A stretch of DNA of 64,000 nucleotides from Arcticimaribacter sp965277835. GTDB taxonomy: Bacteria; Bacteroidota; Bacteroidia; Flavobacteriales; Flavobacteriaceae. The stretch is taken from the NCBI GenBank assembly GCA_965277835.1, contig OZ255841.1, positions 930,001 through 994,000 on the forward strand, in the 5' to 3' direction. Of this stretch, positions 8,168 through 17,749 are shown in pieces. The position numbers and the translations under genes are program-made. Numbering within the stretch: the first letter of the stretch is position 1; the number at the start of each line of letters is the position of its first letter. The notes beneath the pieces were generated by a model. The model ran no database searches. It was not told where the DNA came from and saw only the letters and a program-made list of their open reading frames with translations.

Positions 8168-8784
8168 TATTTCTCAACAATTACATAAGCATTTTTATGA
8201 CCAGGAACTGCCCCTTTAACAACAAGTAGGTTTTTCTCCGAAACTACTTTCAATATTCTTAGGTTCTGCACTTTCACTTTCTCTGCTCCCATTTGACCTG
8301 CCATTAACATTCCTTTAAATACACGTGCAGGATATGAAGCTGCTCCAATTGACCCTGGTGCACGTAAACGATTGTGTTGTCCGTGTGTGGCTTGTCCAAC
8401 ACCTGCAAATCCATGACGCTTTACAACGCCTTGAAAACCTTTTCCTTTAGAGGTTCCAGAAATATCTACGAACTCTCCTTCTTTAAAAAGATCTACTGTT
8501 AGTGTATCTCCTAATTTATATTCTTCTTCAAAATCTTGAAATTCGATGACTTTTCGTTTAGGTACAGTATTGGCTTTTTTAAAATGCCCAAGAGCTGCTT
8601 TTGTTGCTCTCTTTTCTGCCTTGTCATCGAAACCAAGTTGAAGAGCATTGTACCCGTCAACCTTTTCGGTTCTGACTTGGGTAACCACGCATGGACCCAG
8701 CTCAATAACAGTACAAGGAATGTTCTTCCCTTGCGCATCAAAAAAGCTAGTCATACCGATTTTTTTCCCTATTAACCCAGACAT
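8167..8784 (-). CDS. rplC: 50S ribosomal protein L3
   Basis: Large-subunit protein reaching toward the peptidyl transferase centre. It has 205 residues and starts MSGLIGKKIGMTSFFD. The loop QATHGQHNRLRAPGSIGAAS and the GQMGAEKVKVQNL segment contain the glutamine that PrmB methylates in other bacteria. It overlaps rplD by one base. Confidence 0.98.
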   Translation of the reverse strand: MSGLIGKKIGMTSFFDAQGKNIPCTVIELGPCVVTQVRTEKVDGYNALQLGFDDKAEKRATKAALGHFKKANTVPKRKVIEFQDFEEEYKLGDTLTVDLFKEGEFVDISGTSKGKGFQGVVKRHGFAGVGQATHGQHNRLRAPGSIGAASYPARVFKGMLMAGQMGAEKVKVQNLRILKVVSEKNLLVVKGAVPGHKNAYVIVEK

Positions 8785-8805
8785 TATTATTTGTTTTATA
8801 TTAAA

Positions 8806-9111
8806 TTATACTTTTATTTCTACTTCTACTCCACTAGGTAATTCTAGTTTCATCAATGCGTCTATAGTTTTAGAAGATGAACTATAAATATCTAATAGAC
8901 GCTTATAAGAACACAATTGAAATTGCTCTCTTGACTTCTTATTGACGTGAGGCGATCGTAGTACAGTAAATATTTTTTTGTGTGTTGGTAACGGAATTGG
9001 TCCTGTTACTACAGCACCTGTAGTTTTTACTGTCTTTACAATTTTATCAGCAGACTTGTCTACTAAGTTATAGTCGTAAGATTTTAATTTAATTCTAATT
9101 TTTTGACTCAT
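8806..9111 (-). CDS. rpsJ: 30S ribosomal protein S10
   Basis: Small-subunit head protein, also the NusE antitermination factor. It has 101 residues, with the family motif TGPIPLPTHKKIFTVLRSPHVNKKSREQF. It follows fusA by 12 bases. In E. coli tufA would sit between fusA and rpsJ; no tuf gene is present here. Confidence 0.98.
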   Translation of the reverse strand: MSQKIRIKLKSYDYNLVDKSADKIVKTVKTTGAVVTGPIPLPTHKKIFTVLRSPHVNKKSREQFQLCSYKRLLDIYSSSSKTIDALMKLELPSGVEVEIKV

Positions 9112-9123
9112 CTTGCTAATAAT

Positions 9124-11250
9124 TTAAGATTCTTGGCCTTTAACTTCAGTAATTACTTCTTGCGAAATATTAGGTGGTGTAGCTTCATAATGCGAAAATT
9201 CCATTATAGAAGTTGCTCTACCCGATGAAAGGGTTCTCAGTGCGGTTACATAACCAAACATTTCAGAAAGTGGTACTAAAGCTTTAACAACTTTAGAACC
9301 TGCTCTATCATCCATGGCATTAACTTGTCCACGACGACGATTAAGGTCTCCTACGATATCTCCCATATTCTCTTCTGGGGTCAACACTTCTACCTTCATA
9401 ATTGGCTCCATAATTACAGCTTTTGCTGCTTTTGCCGCAGACTTAAAGCCTAACCTAGCTGCCAATTCAAAAGAAAGTGAATCTGAATCTACAGGGTGAA
9501 AACTACCATCTTTCAATGTTATTTTCATTGCATCAACTTCAAAACCTGCTAAAGGTCCATTTTTCATAGAGTCTTTAAACCCTTTTTCTACAGATGGAAT
9601 ATATTCTTTAGGAACATTTCCTCCTTTTATTAAATTAACAAACTCAAGACCTGTTTTGTTTTCTTCGGCTGGCTCAATTGTAAATACAATATCTGCAAAC
9701 TTACCTCGACCTCCTGTTTGTTTTTTATAAGTTTCGCGATGATCTGCTTTTTTAGTCAAAGCTTCTTTATATTCTACACGAGGTTTACCTTGATTAACCT
9801 CAACTTTAAACTCGCGTCTAAGACGATCTACAATAATATCTAAATGTAATTCTCCCATTCCAGAGATTATAGTTTGACCTGATGCTTCGTCTGTTTTTAC
9901 TTGAAACGTTGGATCTTCTTCAGCTAGTTTTGCTAAAGACATTCCTAACTTATCTACATCTGCCTTTGTTTTTGGCTCTACCGCAATACCAATTACTGGG
10001 TCTGGAAAATCCATTGACTCTAAGGTAATCGGGTGCTTTTCTGCAGATAATGTATCTCCTGTTTTAATGTCTTTAAAACCTACAGCTGCCCCAATATCGC
10101 CTGCTTCAATATATTCAATTGAATTTTGTTTATTCGAGTGCATTTGATAAATTCTCGAAATACGTTCTTTGTTCCCTGAACGATTATTTAATACATAAGA
10201 ACCTGCATCTAAACGTCCTGAATATGCACGGAAAAATGCTAAGCGTCCTACATATGGGTCAGTAGCTATTTTAAATGCTAACGCCGAAAACGGATCGTTA
10301 ACCGATGGTTTTCTTGATATCATTTCATCTGTGTCGGGGTCTTTCCCTTCTATTGCTTCTTTATCTTCTGGAGAAGGTAAATAGTGGCACACAGCATCTA
10401 ACAAAAATTGTACTCCTTTATTTTTAAAGGATGAACCACAAATCATAGGAATAATACTCATATCTTGAGTAGCATCTCTAAGAGCCTTGTGTATTTCTTC
10501 TTCTGAAATTGAGTCTGGGTCTTCAAAAAACTTTTCTAATAACCCTTCATCATACTCTGCAACAGCCTCAATTAGTTGAGCACGGTGTGTTTCTACCTCT
10601 TCTTTCATATCCTCTGGGATATCAATAACATCAAATGTAGAACCAAAATTATCTTCGTGCCAAACAATTGCTCTATTCTTCACTAAATCAACAATACCTT
10701 TAAAATCTTCTTCATCACCTATGTTTAACACAATTGGCACTGCATTTGATTTCAGCATTTCTCGTACTTGTTTACATACATTAAGAAAGTTAGACCCTTG
10801 TCTATCCATCTTATTAACAAAACCAATACGAGGTACTTTATAATTATCTGCTAGCCTCCAGTTTGTTTCGGACTGTGGCTCTACACCATCTACCGCCGAA
10901 AACAAAAAAACTAACCCATCGAGAACACGAAGAGATCGGTTAACCTCTACTGTGAAATCAACGTGACCTGGAGTATCTATAATATTAAAGTGATATGGTT
11001 TAGTATCTGCTAAAGGTTCTCCTTGCTCAGTTGGAAAATTCCAATTACAAGTTGTAGCTGCAGAAGTAATAGTAATTCCTCTTTCTTGTTCTTGCTCCAT
11101 CCAGTCCATTGTAGCCGCACCATCGTGTACTTCTCCAATCTTATGACTTACTCCTGTATAGAATAGTATTCGTTCTGTAGTTGTGGTTTTTCCTGCATCA
11201 ATATGAGCAGCAATCCCAATATTTCTAGTAAATTTTAAATTTCTTGCCAT
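9124..11250 (-). CDS. fusA: Elongation factor G
   Basis: Translational GTPase that drives translocation and, with RRF, ribosome recycling. It has 708 residues of usual length. The G1 motif AHIDAGKTTTTER lies at about residue 17, DTPGHVDF (G3) near residue 90 and NKMDR (G4) near 145. Domain II and the domain IV/V blocks KADHRETYKKQTGGRGKFAD and GYVTALRTLSSGRA follow. The gene lies between rpsG and rpsJ in a str-type arrangement. Confidence 0.98.
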   Translation of the reverse strand: MARNLKFTRNIGIAAHIDAGKTTTTERILFYTGVSHKIGEVHDGAATMDWMEQEQERGITITSAATTCNWNFPTEQGEPLADTKPYHFNIIDTPGHVDFTVEVNRSLRVLDGLVFLFSAVDGVEPQSETNWRLADNYKVPRIGFVNKMDRQGSNFLNVCKQVREMLKSNAVPIVLNIGDEEDFKGIVDLVKNRAIVWHEDNFGSTFDVIDIPEDMKEEVETHRAQLIEAVAEYDEGLLEKFFEDPDSISEEEIHKALRDATQDMSIIPMICGSSFKNKGVQFLLDAVCHYLPSPEDKEAIEGKDPDTDEMISRKPSVNDPFSALAFKIATDPYVGRLAFFRAYSGRLDAGSYVLNNRSGNKERISRIYQMHSNKQNSIEYIEAGDIGAAVGFKDIKTGDTLSAEKHPITLESMDFPDPVIGIAVEPKTKADVDKLGMSLAKLAEEDPTFQVKTDEASGQTIISGMGELHLDIIVDRLRREFKVEVNQGKPRVEYKEALTKKADHRETYKKQTGGRGKFADIVFTIEPAEENKTGLEFVNLIKGGNVPKEYIPSVEKGFKDSMKNGPLAGFEVDAMKITLKDGSFHPVDSDSLSFELAARLGFKSAAKAAKAVIMEPIMKVEVLTPEENMGDIVGDLNRRRGQVNAMDDRAGSKVVKALVPLSEMFGYVTALRTLSSGRATSIMEFSHYEATPPNISQEVITEVKGQES

Positions 11251-11271
11251 TATTCAGTTACTGTTAACCCC

Positions 11272-11748
11272 TTAAAATCTAAAATGTGAAAATGCCTTAT
11301 TTGCCTCTGCCATTTTATGGGTGTCTGTACGTTTTTTAACAGCAGCTCCTTCTTCTTTAAAAGCTGCAAGTATTTCGTTTGCCAAACGCAAAGCCATAGT
11401 TTTCTCATTCCGTTTACGTGCATAAGAAATCATCCATTTCATAGCTAATGACACTTTACGGTCTGGGCGAATTTGCATTGGAATCTGAAAAGTAGCTCCT
11501 CCAACACGGCGGCTACGTACCTCAACATGAGGCATTACATTAGACAAAGCTTCTTTCCAAACTTCTAATGATGTTTTTTCTTCATCCTGGTTACGCTCTT
11601 CTACAATTTCCATTGCATTGTAAAAAACTTGATAAGCTACCGACTTCTTACCATCCCACATAATCATATTAACAAAACGTGTTACTAATTGATCATTAAA
11701 TTTTGGGTCCGGTAATAAAGGGCGTTTTTTGGCTTGTCTTTTTCTCAT
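11272..11748 (-). CDS. rpsG: 30S ribosomal protein S7
   Basis: Primary assembly protein of the small-subunit head. It has 158 residues, starting MRKRQAKKRPLLPDPKF and containing VEVRSRRVGGATFQIPMQI and ARKRNEKTMALRLANEIL. It is separated from rpsL by 20 bases and from fusA by 21. Confidence 0.98.
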   Translation of the reverse strand: MRKRQAKKRPLLPDPKFNDQLVTRFVNMIMWDGKKSVAYQVFYNAMEIVEERNQDEEKTSLEVWKEALSNVMPHVEVRSRRVGGATFQIPMQIRPDRKVSLAMKWMISYARKRNEKTMALRLANEILAAFKEEGAAVKKRTDTHKMAEANKAFSHFRF

Positions 11749-11768
11749 AAGTTAATACTTAAAAAATC

Positions 11769-12146
11769 TTATTTTTTCTTAGGTCGTTTTGCTCCATATT
11801 TAGATCTTCTTTGAAGACGACCTTCTACACCAGCTGTGTCAAGTGCGCCTCTCACAATATGATATCGAACTCCTGGTAAATCTTTAACTCTTCCTCCGCG
11901 AACTAATACTATTGAGTGTTCTTGAAGGTTATGTCCTTCTCCAGGGATATATGCATTTACTTCTTTTCCATTAGTCAACCGAACACGCGCTACTTTACGC
12001 ATTGCTGAGTTTGGTTTCTTAGGAGTTGTAGTATACACACGGGTGCATACTCCTCTTCTTTGTGGGCACGAATCCAAAGCTGCCGATTTACTCTTCTTAG
12101 TTATAGAGGTTCTTGATTTTCGTACTAATTGTGCAATAGTTGGCAT
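11769..12146 (-). CDS. rpsL: 30S ribosomal protein S12
   Basis: Decoding-centre protein and first gene of the operon. I chose the ATG at 12146 because S12 proteins begin MPTIAQLVRK; the open frame extends 12 codons further upstream without family similarity. This gives 125 residues. The lysines at the classic streptomycin-resistance positions are wild type (KKPNSAMRK and GGRVKDLPG), so no ribosomal streptomycin resistance is predicted from this gene. A -33/-7 promoter lies about 35 bases upstream. Confidence 0.97.
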   Translation of the reverse strand: MPTIAQLVRKSRTSITKKSKSAALDSCPQRRGVCTRVYTTTPKKPNSAMRKVARVRLTNGKEVNAYIPGEGHNLQEHSIVLVRGGRVKDLPGVRYHIVRGALDTAGVEGRLQRRSKYGAKRPKKK

Positions 12147-12178
12147 AATATTATTGTTTTTTCCTTTTTTAAAGGGCT

Positions 12179-12210
12179 GCAAATGTAAAAATCTTTTTTA
12201 AGTATTCAAA
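12179..12210 (-). promoter_or_regulatory. Promoter of the str-S10-spc operon
   Basis: On the minus strand TTTG, a 19-base spacer and TACATTTGC match the Bacteroidota primary-sigma consensus (TTTG about -33, TAnnTTTG about -7) exactly. Transcription should start near 12173, leaving a leader of under 30 bases before rpsL. This is the best promoter match in the window and the only one seen for the whole ribosomal operon. Confidence 0.8.
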
Positions 12211-12320
12211 CCTAATCACTAATAAAATGCATTATATTCTTACATTATTTATTAACAATAAGTTATGTGATGAAAATATTTTAAAACAGCAACTTTTATA
12301 AATATTTAGATTTTTATTAT

Positions 12321-12404
12321 TGATGCTTGGATTTTTAAAATTCCAGAAGATGAAAATCAATGCAAACCCTAATAACTCAAAACTAAAAGTTAAGTAAACC
12401 TTAA
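12321..12404 (+). pseudogene. Remnant of a susD 3' end
   Basis: This stretch is nearly identical to the last 22 codons, stop codon and first downstream bases of the SusD gene at 15855-17459 (compare 17393-17478). The shared reading starts at DAWIFKIPEDE. A one-base insertion near 12357 then shifts the frame and gives an early stop. No susD body precedes it. It is a scar of a tandem susCD duplication or deletion, not an active gene. Confidence 0.85.
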
Positions 12405-12683
12405 TGTAAGTATAATTATTTAGCTTAATTTGAATATTGTTTTAAAAATATTTTTAAACGATGTCTTTTTTAACCATAACAAAGAGCATCTAATCTAGAT
12501 TTAACATATTGACTATCAATGACTAATTAGAAATAATTAAATTTTATATTAGATTAATTTTTTTTACTTACTTTAACATAAAATTTGCATTTCATTAATA
12601 TAGCATTAATTAATTCAATATAATTTAACATTATTTCGCAAACTTTTAACTGAATTTAAATCAAACTTTTATTTAACTAAATT
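12405..12683 (+). promoter_or_regulatory. Upstream region of SusCD unit 1, with decayed terminator and promoter
   Basis: This region aligns along its length with 17479-17749 upstream of unit 2. Bases 12432-12471 correspond to the strong terminator at 17499-17537 but carry substitutions and a one-base deletion that weaken the hairpin. A -7-like box TAAAATTTGC is at 12579-12588 and matches TAACATTTGC at 17652-17661. Both have three bases instead of two between TA and TTTG. The leader ends in a conserved ATTTAACTAAATT just before the ATG. The stretch 12211-12320 contains no gene that I can see. Confidence 0.55.
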
Positions 12684-13010
12684 ATGAAGAAACTTTATCT
12701 CTTGCTTTCTCTTATAGGAGTGTTTACATTCTCTACAGGAATAGCACAACAAAAATCGGTATCGGGAACGATAAGCGATGAAACAGGACAACCTCTTCCG
12801 GGTGCTACAGTATTAGTAGAAGGAACTTCGAGAGGTGTTGCAACTGACTTTGACGGAAATTATAATATCCAAGTCGCAGAAAACGAAGTATTAGTTATTA
12901 CTTATGTTGGGTATGGAGATCAACGTATTGTAATTGGAAGTGCAGATAACTACTCTATAAGCTTAGAGCCTAGTAATGAACTGGAGGAAATAGTAATAGT
13001 AGCATATGGT
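12684..13010 (+). repeat. Constant susC 5' segment, copy 1
   Basis: Codes for the signal peptide and carboxypeptidase-D-like domain. It is repeated at 17750-18070 and 22712-23030 with long stretches of identical DNA (for example GCACAACAAAAATCGGTATC here against GCACAGCAAAAATCGGTATC in copy 3). Copy 1 and copy 2 also share about 180 bases upstream; copy 3 does not. Similarity fades after the EEVIV-type TonB-box region. Confidence 0.8.
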
Positions 13011-15833
13011 ACTTCATCTAGAGAATCTTTTACTGGTTCTGCTGATACTATAACATCGGAAGATTTGCAGTTAAGAACAATAACATCCCCTATTGCTGCG
13101 CTTGAGGGAACCGCTACGGGAGTTCAAATTATATCTGCATCTGGGCAACCGGGTTCTTCTCCTGGTATAATTATTCGTGGTGTAGGAACATTAAATGGTT
13201 CTACCGACCCTCTATATATTTTAGATGGCATCCAATTTGAAGGAGATTTGGCTAGTTTAAATCAAGATGATATTAAATCATTGACAATTTTAAAAGATGC
13301 AGCATCAACAGCACTATATGGCTCGCGTGCTGCAAATGGAGTTGTTATTATCACAACAAAACAAGGTGAAAAAGGAGGGAAAGTTAGCGTAAGTGCTTCT
13401 ACTCAATATGGTTCTATTACCCAAGCTGTAAACAATTATGACGCTGTTAATCCTGGGCAATATTATGAACTTATGTGGGAGTCTTATAAAAACACGCTTA
13501 GTGGTGATAATCCTGCGGTTGAAGCTTCAGCTACCATTTTTAATCGTCTTGGGTACAACCCTTTTAATGTAGCTAACGATGCAATTGTTGGAACTGATGG
13601 AAGATTAAACCCTAGCGCTAATGTAATTTTTAAAGGTTTAGATTGGTTCGATGCCTTGCAAAGGACTGGATCTAGAAAAAACCATTCATTAAGTGTTTCG
13701 GGTGGCGGAGAAAATAGTAGAGTTTTCTTCTCTGCATCTTACCTTGAAGAAGAAGGCTACGTTATCGAAAGTAATTACAATCGCCTAACAACTAGGTTAA
13801 ATGCAGAATTTTCGCCTAAAGAATGGATAACTCTTGGTGGTAATGCCTACTTAACAACCGCTAAGACAAATGGCCCAACAGGAGCTGGTACAACAAGTAT
13901 TGTTAACCCTTTTGGGTTTGCTAAAAATATGGGCGCTGTTTATCCTGTTTGGGTAGTTAACAGAACAGGTGATTTTGCTCTTGATGCGGCAGGGAATCGA
14001 CAATTTGATTATGGTGAAGGCTATCCTGATTTTGGGATTCAGTCGAGACCACAAAGTCCTGGTCGTCATGCAGTTGCCGAAGCTATTTTTAATGACGAAC
14101 TTGATAGGGATGACAATGTTGGATTAAGGTTTTTCTCTGAGTTTAATATTATTGATGGTTTAAAAGTGAGAATAAACTATGGGCAAGACATTCAAGACGG
14201 TATAAATAAAAGTTATGAAAATAACATTGTCGGTGATGGCGCTCCTACAGGTAGATATGGTGAAACAAGATTTCGTAGGGTAGTAGAAAACTTTAACCAA
14301 ATTATTACTTACAATAAATCTTTTAATGATATTCATAATTTGGATGTTACTTTAGGTCATGAAAGTTTTGATAGAAATTACTCTGAGAATCAAGGTTTAG
14401 CAAACACACAAACTGCAGAAGGCATCTATGAATTTGATAATTTTTCAGTAACATCTCGCCTTAGCGGTTATACTTCGGATAAAAGAACAGAAGGTTATTT
14501 TGCAAGAGTAAATTATGATTTCAATAATAAATATTATATAAGTGCTTCTGCTAGACGAGACGGAAGTTCTGTTTTTAACAAAGATGTACGCTGGGGAAAT
14601 TTTTATTCTATAGGAGGGTCATGGTTAATTGATAAAGAAAGCTTTATGGATAATGTTTCTTTTGTTGATCGCCTTAAACTTCGTGCTTCTTTTGGACAAG
14701 TAGGTAATGACCGATTACTTGTAAGTGGTACTTCTCGTTTAGATTTTTATATCTCACAGCCACGCTATGAAATAACCTCTAATGCTGGAGCTCCTGGTAT
14801 TTTTTGGTCAAACCTTGGAAACAGCACTTTAACATGGGAAACTGTTGAAAGTTGGGATGTTGCATTAGAATTTAGTTTATTTAATAATTTCCTTGATGGT
14901 ACTATTGAATATTACAAGAAAAATTCATCAGACCTACTTTATAACTTACCTATAGCTTTATCCAATGGATTAAATGAAAAACCAGAAAACATTGGAACTA
15001 TGTTTAATTCGGGTTTTGAACTCGGCTTAACTGCGCATTTGTTTAACAGTACTGATTTTAAATGGGATCTTACACTTCAGGCTTCTACTTTAAATAATGA
15101 AATTACCGAGCTCCCTTCGCCATTTGTCAATGGCTCTAAACGTTGGGATGTTGGTCGATCAAGGTATGACTTCTATATATACCATTCTGCCGGCGTAGAT
15201 CCAGCTAATGGAAATACACTATACTATATGTTTGAAGATGGCACTACTCCTGGAAGCAGAGTTCCTGTTTTAGCTGCAGATGGCACACAAGCAACAACTA
15301 ATAATTGGCAAGATGCAGGAAGAGCTTATACTAATGAAAACTCTATCCCTGACGTCATCGGGTCTGTTCAAAACAGATTTAACTACAAGCAATTTGCTCT
15401 TGATTTTATGTTTACCTTTTCTTTTGGAGGTGAAATGCTTGATTATGGCTATGCTGACATGATGCACCAAGGAACTTATGGAAGATCATTACATGTAGAT
15501 CAACTTAATGCTTGGCGCAAAGCTGGTGATATTACAAGTGTACCTCGTTTACAAAATGGCAGTACTAACCAATTTCAAAGGCTATCTACTCGATTTTTAA
15601 CAGATGCTTCTTATGTTGCTTTACGAAACATTAATTTTTCATATACTTTTGACAAAAGTTTAATTGAAAAGATAGACTTCTCAAGTTTACGCTTGTTTGT
15701 AGCAGCTGAGAATCTGTTTATAAATACTGCTAGAAAAGGATTAAATTCTCAATATAATTTGGCAGGTACGCCCGCTGGAAATGACTATAATCCTTCTAGA
15801 ATCGTATCTCTTGGTTTAAATCTTTCCTTTTAA
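12684..15833 (+). CDS. SusC/RagA-family TonB-dependent outer-membrane transporter (unit 1)
   Basis: A 22-stranded-barrel importer that works with its SusD lipoprotein lid to take up a glycan or peptide using TonB energy. It has 1049 residues: a signal peptide to about residue 21 (ending TGIAQ), a carboxypeptidase-D-like domain at about 22-105 with the DFDGNY motif, then a plug domain carrying the SusC signature LKDAASTALYGSRAANGVVI near residue 210, and the barrel to a C-terminal LNLSF. The first 100 or so residues are nearly the same as in the other two SusC proteins of the window and the rest is divergent. The partner susD starts 21 bases downstream. No enzyme genes are nearby, so the substrate cannot be predicted. 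Confidence 0.95.
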   Translation: MKKLYLLLSLIGVFTFSTGIAQQKSVSGTISDETGQPLPGATVLVEGTSRGVATDFDGNYNIQVAENEVLVITYVGYGDQRIVIGSADNYSISLEPSNELEEIVIVAYGTSSRESFTGSADTITSEDLQLRTITSPIAALEGTATGVQIISASGQPGSSPGIIIRGVGTLNGSTDPLYILDGIQFEGDLASLNQDDIKSLTILKDAASTALYGSRAANGVVIITTKQGEKGGKVSVSASTQYGSITQAVNNYDAVNPGQYYELMWESYKNTLSGDNPAVEASATIFNRLGYNPFNVANDAIVGTDGRLNPSANVIFKGLDWFDALQRTGSRKNHSLSVSGGGENSRVFFSASYLEEEGYVIESNYNRLTTRLNAEFSPKEWITLGGNAYLTTAKTNGPTGAGTTSIVNPFGFAKNMGAVYPVWVVNRTGDFALDAAGNRQFDYGEGYPDFGIQSRPQSPGRHAVAEAIFNDELDRDDNVGLRFFSEFNIIDGLKVRINYGQDIQDGINKSYENNIVGDGAPTGRYGETRFRRVVENFNQIITYNKSFNDIHNLDVTLGHESFDRNYSENQGLANTQTAEGIYEFDNFSVTSRLSGYTSDKRTEGYFARVNYDFNNKYYISASARRDGSSVFNKDVRWGNFYSIGGSWLIDKESFMDNVSFVDRLKLRASFGQVGNDRLLVSGTSRLDFYISQPRYEITSNAGAPGIFWSNLGNSTLTWETVESWDVALEFSLFNNFLDGTIEYYKKNSSDLLYNLPIALSNGLNEKPENIGTMFNSGFELGLTAHLFNSTDFKWDLTLQASTLNNEITELPSPFVNGSKRWDVGRSRYDFYIYHSAGVDPANGNTLYYMFEDGTTPGSRVPVLAADGTQATTNNWQDAGRAYTNENSIPDVIGSVQNRFNYKQFALDFMFTFSFGGEMLDYGYADMMHQGTYGRSLHVDQLNAWRKAGDITSVPRLQNGSTNQFQRLSTRFLTDASYVALRNINFSYTFDKSLIEKIDFSSLRLFVAAENLFINTARKGLNSQYNLAGTPAGNDYNPSRIVSLGLNLSF

Positions 15834-15854
15834 TAATAACTTAAAAAATAAATT

Positions 15855-17459
15855 ATGTTACGAAAAATAAATATTCAGTTATTATTAGTCTTAATGATTA
15901 TAATAACAGGTTGCTCAAAAGATTTTCTTGAAACAAAACCTACACAGGCAATTTCTGCAGCTGATGCGTTATCAACCCCTGCAAACATGAAACTTGTTTT
16001 AAATGGTCTCCATAGACAGATGTTTGCTCAATCTCCAATACCTGGAGGCTCAAATAGTAGAGCAGGTGAGCAATACTGGATACCAATGTTCGATGTTTTA
16101 ACAGGCGCTCTAATTCACTCTTCTCGAGGCAATGGCTGGCTTAGAGGTGAATTACAATGGACTACTCATACTGATGTCCAATCTCTTTCTAATCAACAAC
16201 TATGGTATCAACGCTATCATTTTATTGCTAGTACAAATGCAATTATTAATGAAATAGAAGAAAGTAAACCAACTATAGATGCTGAACTAAATAATATACT
16301 TGGACAATCTCATGCATATCGAGCTTGGTCATACTATCGGCTAGTTACAGCTTATGCAAAAGGTTATATCATTGGTAATCCTTCATCTGACCCTGGAGTA
16401 CCATTGATGACAGCTACTATAGCTCCTTTTGAAGGACAAAAAAGATCGACTGTTGAGGAAATCTATACCAAAATGGAAGAAGACATTAATAAGTCCATTA
16501 CATATTTTGAAAATGCTTCTAATCCTGATAATAAATCTCATCTTTCTATAAATGCAGCTTACGGTATAAAAGCACGTATAGCCTTATCGAAAGGAGATTG
16601 GTCAACTGCTGCAACTGCCGCCGTAAAAGCACGTGAGGGTTTTCCATTGATGAACGAAAGTGCTTGGTTATCTGGGTTTAACACCTATGACCTATCCGAA
16701 GTAATTTGGGGTGGACGTGTAATAGATACTGAAACTACTTATTTCCGCTCTTATTTCTATTTAATCTCGCCTACTTTTAATGGTAGCCAAAACAGAGGTA
16801 ACCCTAAACTTTTTAATATCGAAAAATACAATCAAATTCCCGATACAGATTATCGCAAAAAAACTGTTTTACCTAAAGCTCCAAATACCAATTCGGCAGC
16901 TTCAAATGGTCAGGGAGGTAGCTCTCAAAGCGATCCTAACTATGACAATCAAGCCGACTTTATAGCTGCCAGCAATGCTGTTAAAGCAAAATACGGTATG
17001 ACAAGCAGACACAATACACATCCATATATGCATGTGAAATTTTTGCAAAAAAACCCTGGAACTATTGACCCAGATGATGTAATATATATGAGGTCTGCTG
17101 AAATGTATTTAATTGAAGCTGAAGCTAAACTAATGCAAAACGATATTCCAGGAGCCCAAGCAGCACTTAAACCTCTTGCTGAGGCAAGAGATTCTGCTTT
17201 TGATATAACAAAATTTAGCACTAAAGAGACTCTAATGGATCAAATTAAGTTTCAACGTTATGTTGAGCTTTATGGCGAAGGGTTTAGTTACCACGATCAT
17301 ATCCGTTGGGACCAAGCAATAGATCTTACAAACTCTGGAGCTTCTCAGGTTTTATATCAAGATGGTTTCATGCAAGGAAAACCTTCGGTTAATGATGCTT
17401 GGATTTTTAAAATCCCTGAAGATGAAATTAATGCAAACCCTAATATTACTCAAAACTAA
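15855..17459 (+). CDS. SusD/RagB-family surface nutrient-binding lipoprotein (unit 1)
   Basis: Surface lipoprotein that captures ligand and caps the SusC barrel. It has 534 residues. A lipoprotein signal peptide ends in LIITGC, with the lipidated cysteine near residue 20, followed by a classical SusD N-terminal region (SKDFLETKPTQAIS). The C-terminus has the typical pattern WIFKIPEDEINANPNITQN. This is the classical RagB/SusD class, unlike the SusD proteins of units 2 and 3. A strong terminator follows at 17499-17537. Confidence 0.95.
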   Translation: MLRKINIQLLLVLMIIITGCSKDFLETKPTQAISAADALSTPANMKLVLNGLHRQMFAQSPIPGGSNSRAGEQYWIPMFDVLTGALIHSSRGNGWLRGELQWTTHTDVQSLSNQQLWYQRYHFIASTNAIINEIEESKPTIDAELNNILGQSHAYRAWSYYRLVTAYAKGYIIGNPSSDPGVPLMTATIAPFEGQKRSTVEEIYTKMEEDINKSITYFENASNPDNKSHLSINAAYGIKARIALSKGDWSTAATAAVKAREGFPLMNESAWLSGFNTYDLSEVIWGGRVIDTETTYFRSYFYLISPTFNGSQNRGNPKLFNIEKYNQIPDTDYRKKTVLPKAPNTNSAASNGQGGSSQSDPNYDNQADFIAASNAVKAKYGMTSRHNTHPYMHVKFLQKNPGTIDPDDVIYMRSAEMYLIEAEAKLMQNDIPGAQAALKPLAEARDSAFDITKFSTKETLMDQIKFQRYVELYGEGFSYHDHIRWDQAIDLTNSGASQVLYQDGFMQGKPSVNDAWIFKIPEDEINANPNITQN

Positions 17460-17498
17460 AAGTTAAGTAAACCTTAACAAACTGTTTTACTTTAGTTG

Positions 17499-17537
17499 AA
17501 CACCGTTTTAAAAGCACTTTTAAAACGGTGTTTTTTT
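17499..17537 (+). terminator. Rho-independent terminator after SusCD unit 1
   Basis: A perfect 16-base inverted repeat (AACACCGTTTTAAAAG and its complement) with a two-base centre is followed by a run of seven T. It ends the unit 1 transcript. A decayed homologue lies at 12432-12471. Confidence 0.88.
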
Positions 17538-17749
17538 AGTTATAAAAATAACATCTATTTCAATGTTAATATATTGATTATCAATATTTAATGAGAGTAA
17601 TTAAACTTTATGTTAATATAAAATTAACTTTTTTTTAAACTTAATTTAACATAACATTTGCACTTTATTTAACATATGAGTTCGGCATGATTTAACATTA
17701 TTTTACAAACTTTGCATCAAATTTAAATCAAACTTTATTTAACTAAATT
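17538..17749 (+). promoter_or_regulatory. Promoter and leader of SusCD unit 2
   Basis: AT-rich non-coding stretch holding the -7-like box TAACATTTGC at 17652-17661 and a leader of roughly 85 bases. Bases 17571-17749 are homologous to 12506-12683, including the last 30 or so bases before the ATG, which are almost identical. No convincing -33 element is visible at the expected spacing. Confidence 0.5.

Noticed and set aside
9112..9123. Deletion of tuf between fusA and rpsJ
   Set aside because: Bacteroidota normally carry tuf elsewhere, and the 12-base junction is clean; it is not a rearrangement.
11769..12146. Streptomycin-resistance change in S12
   Set aside because: The lysines at both classic positions are wild type.
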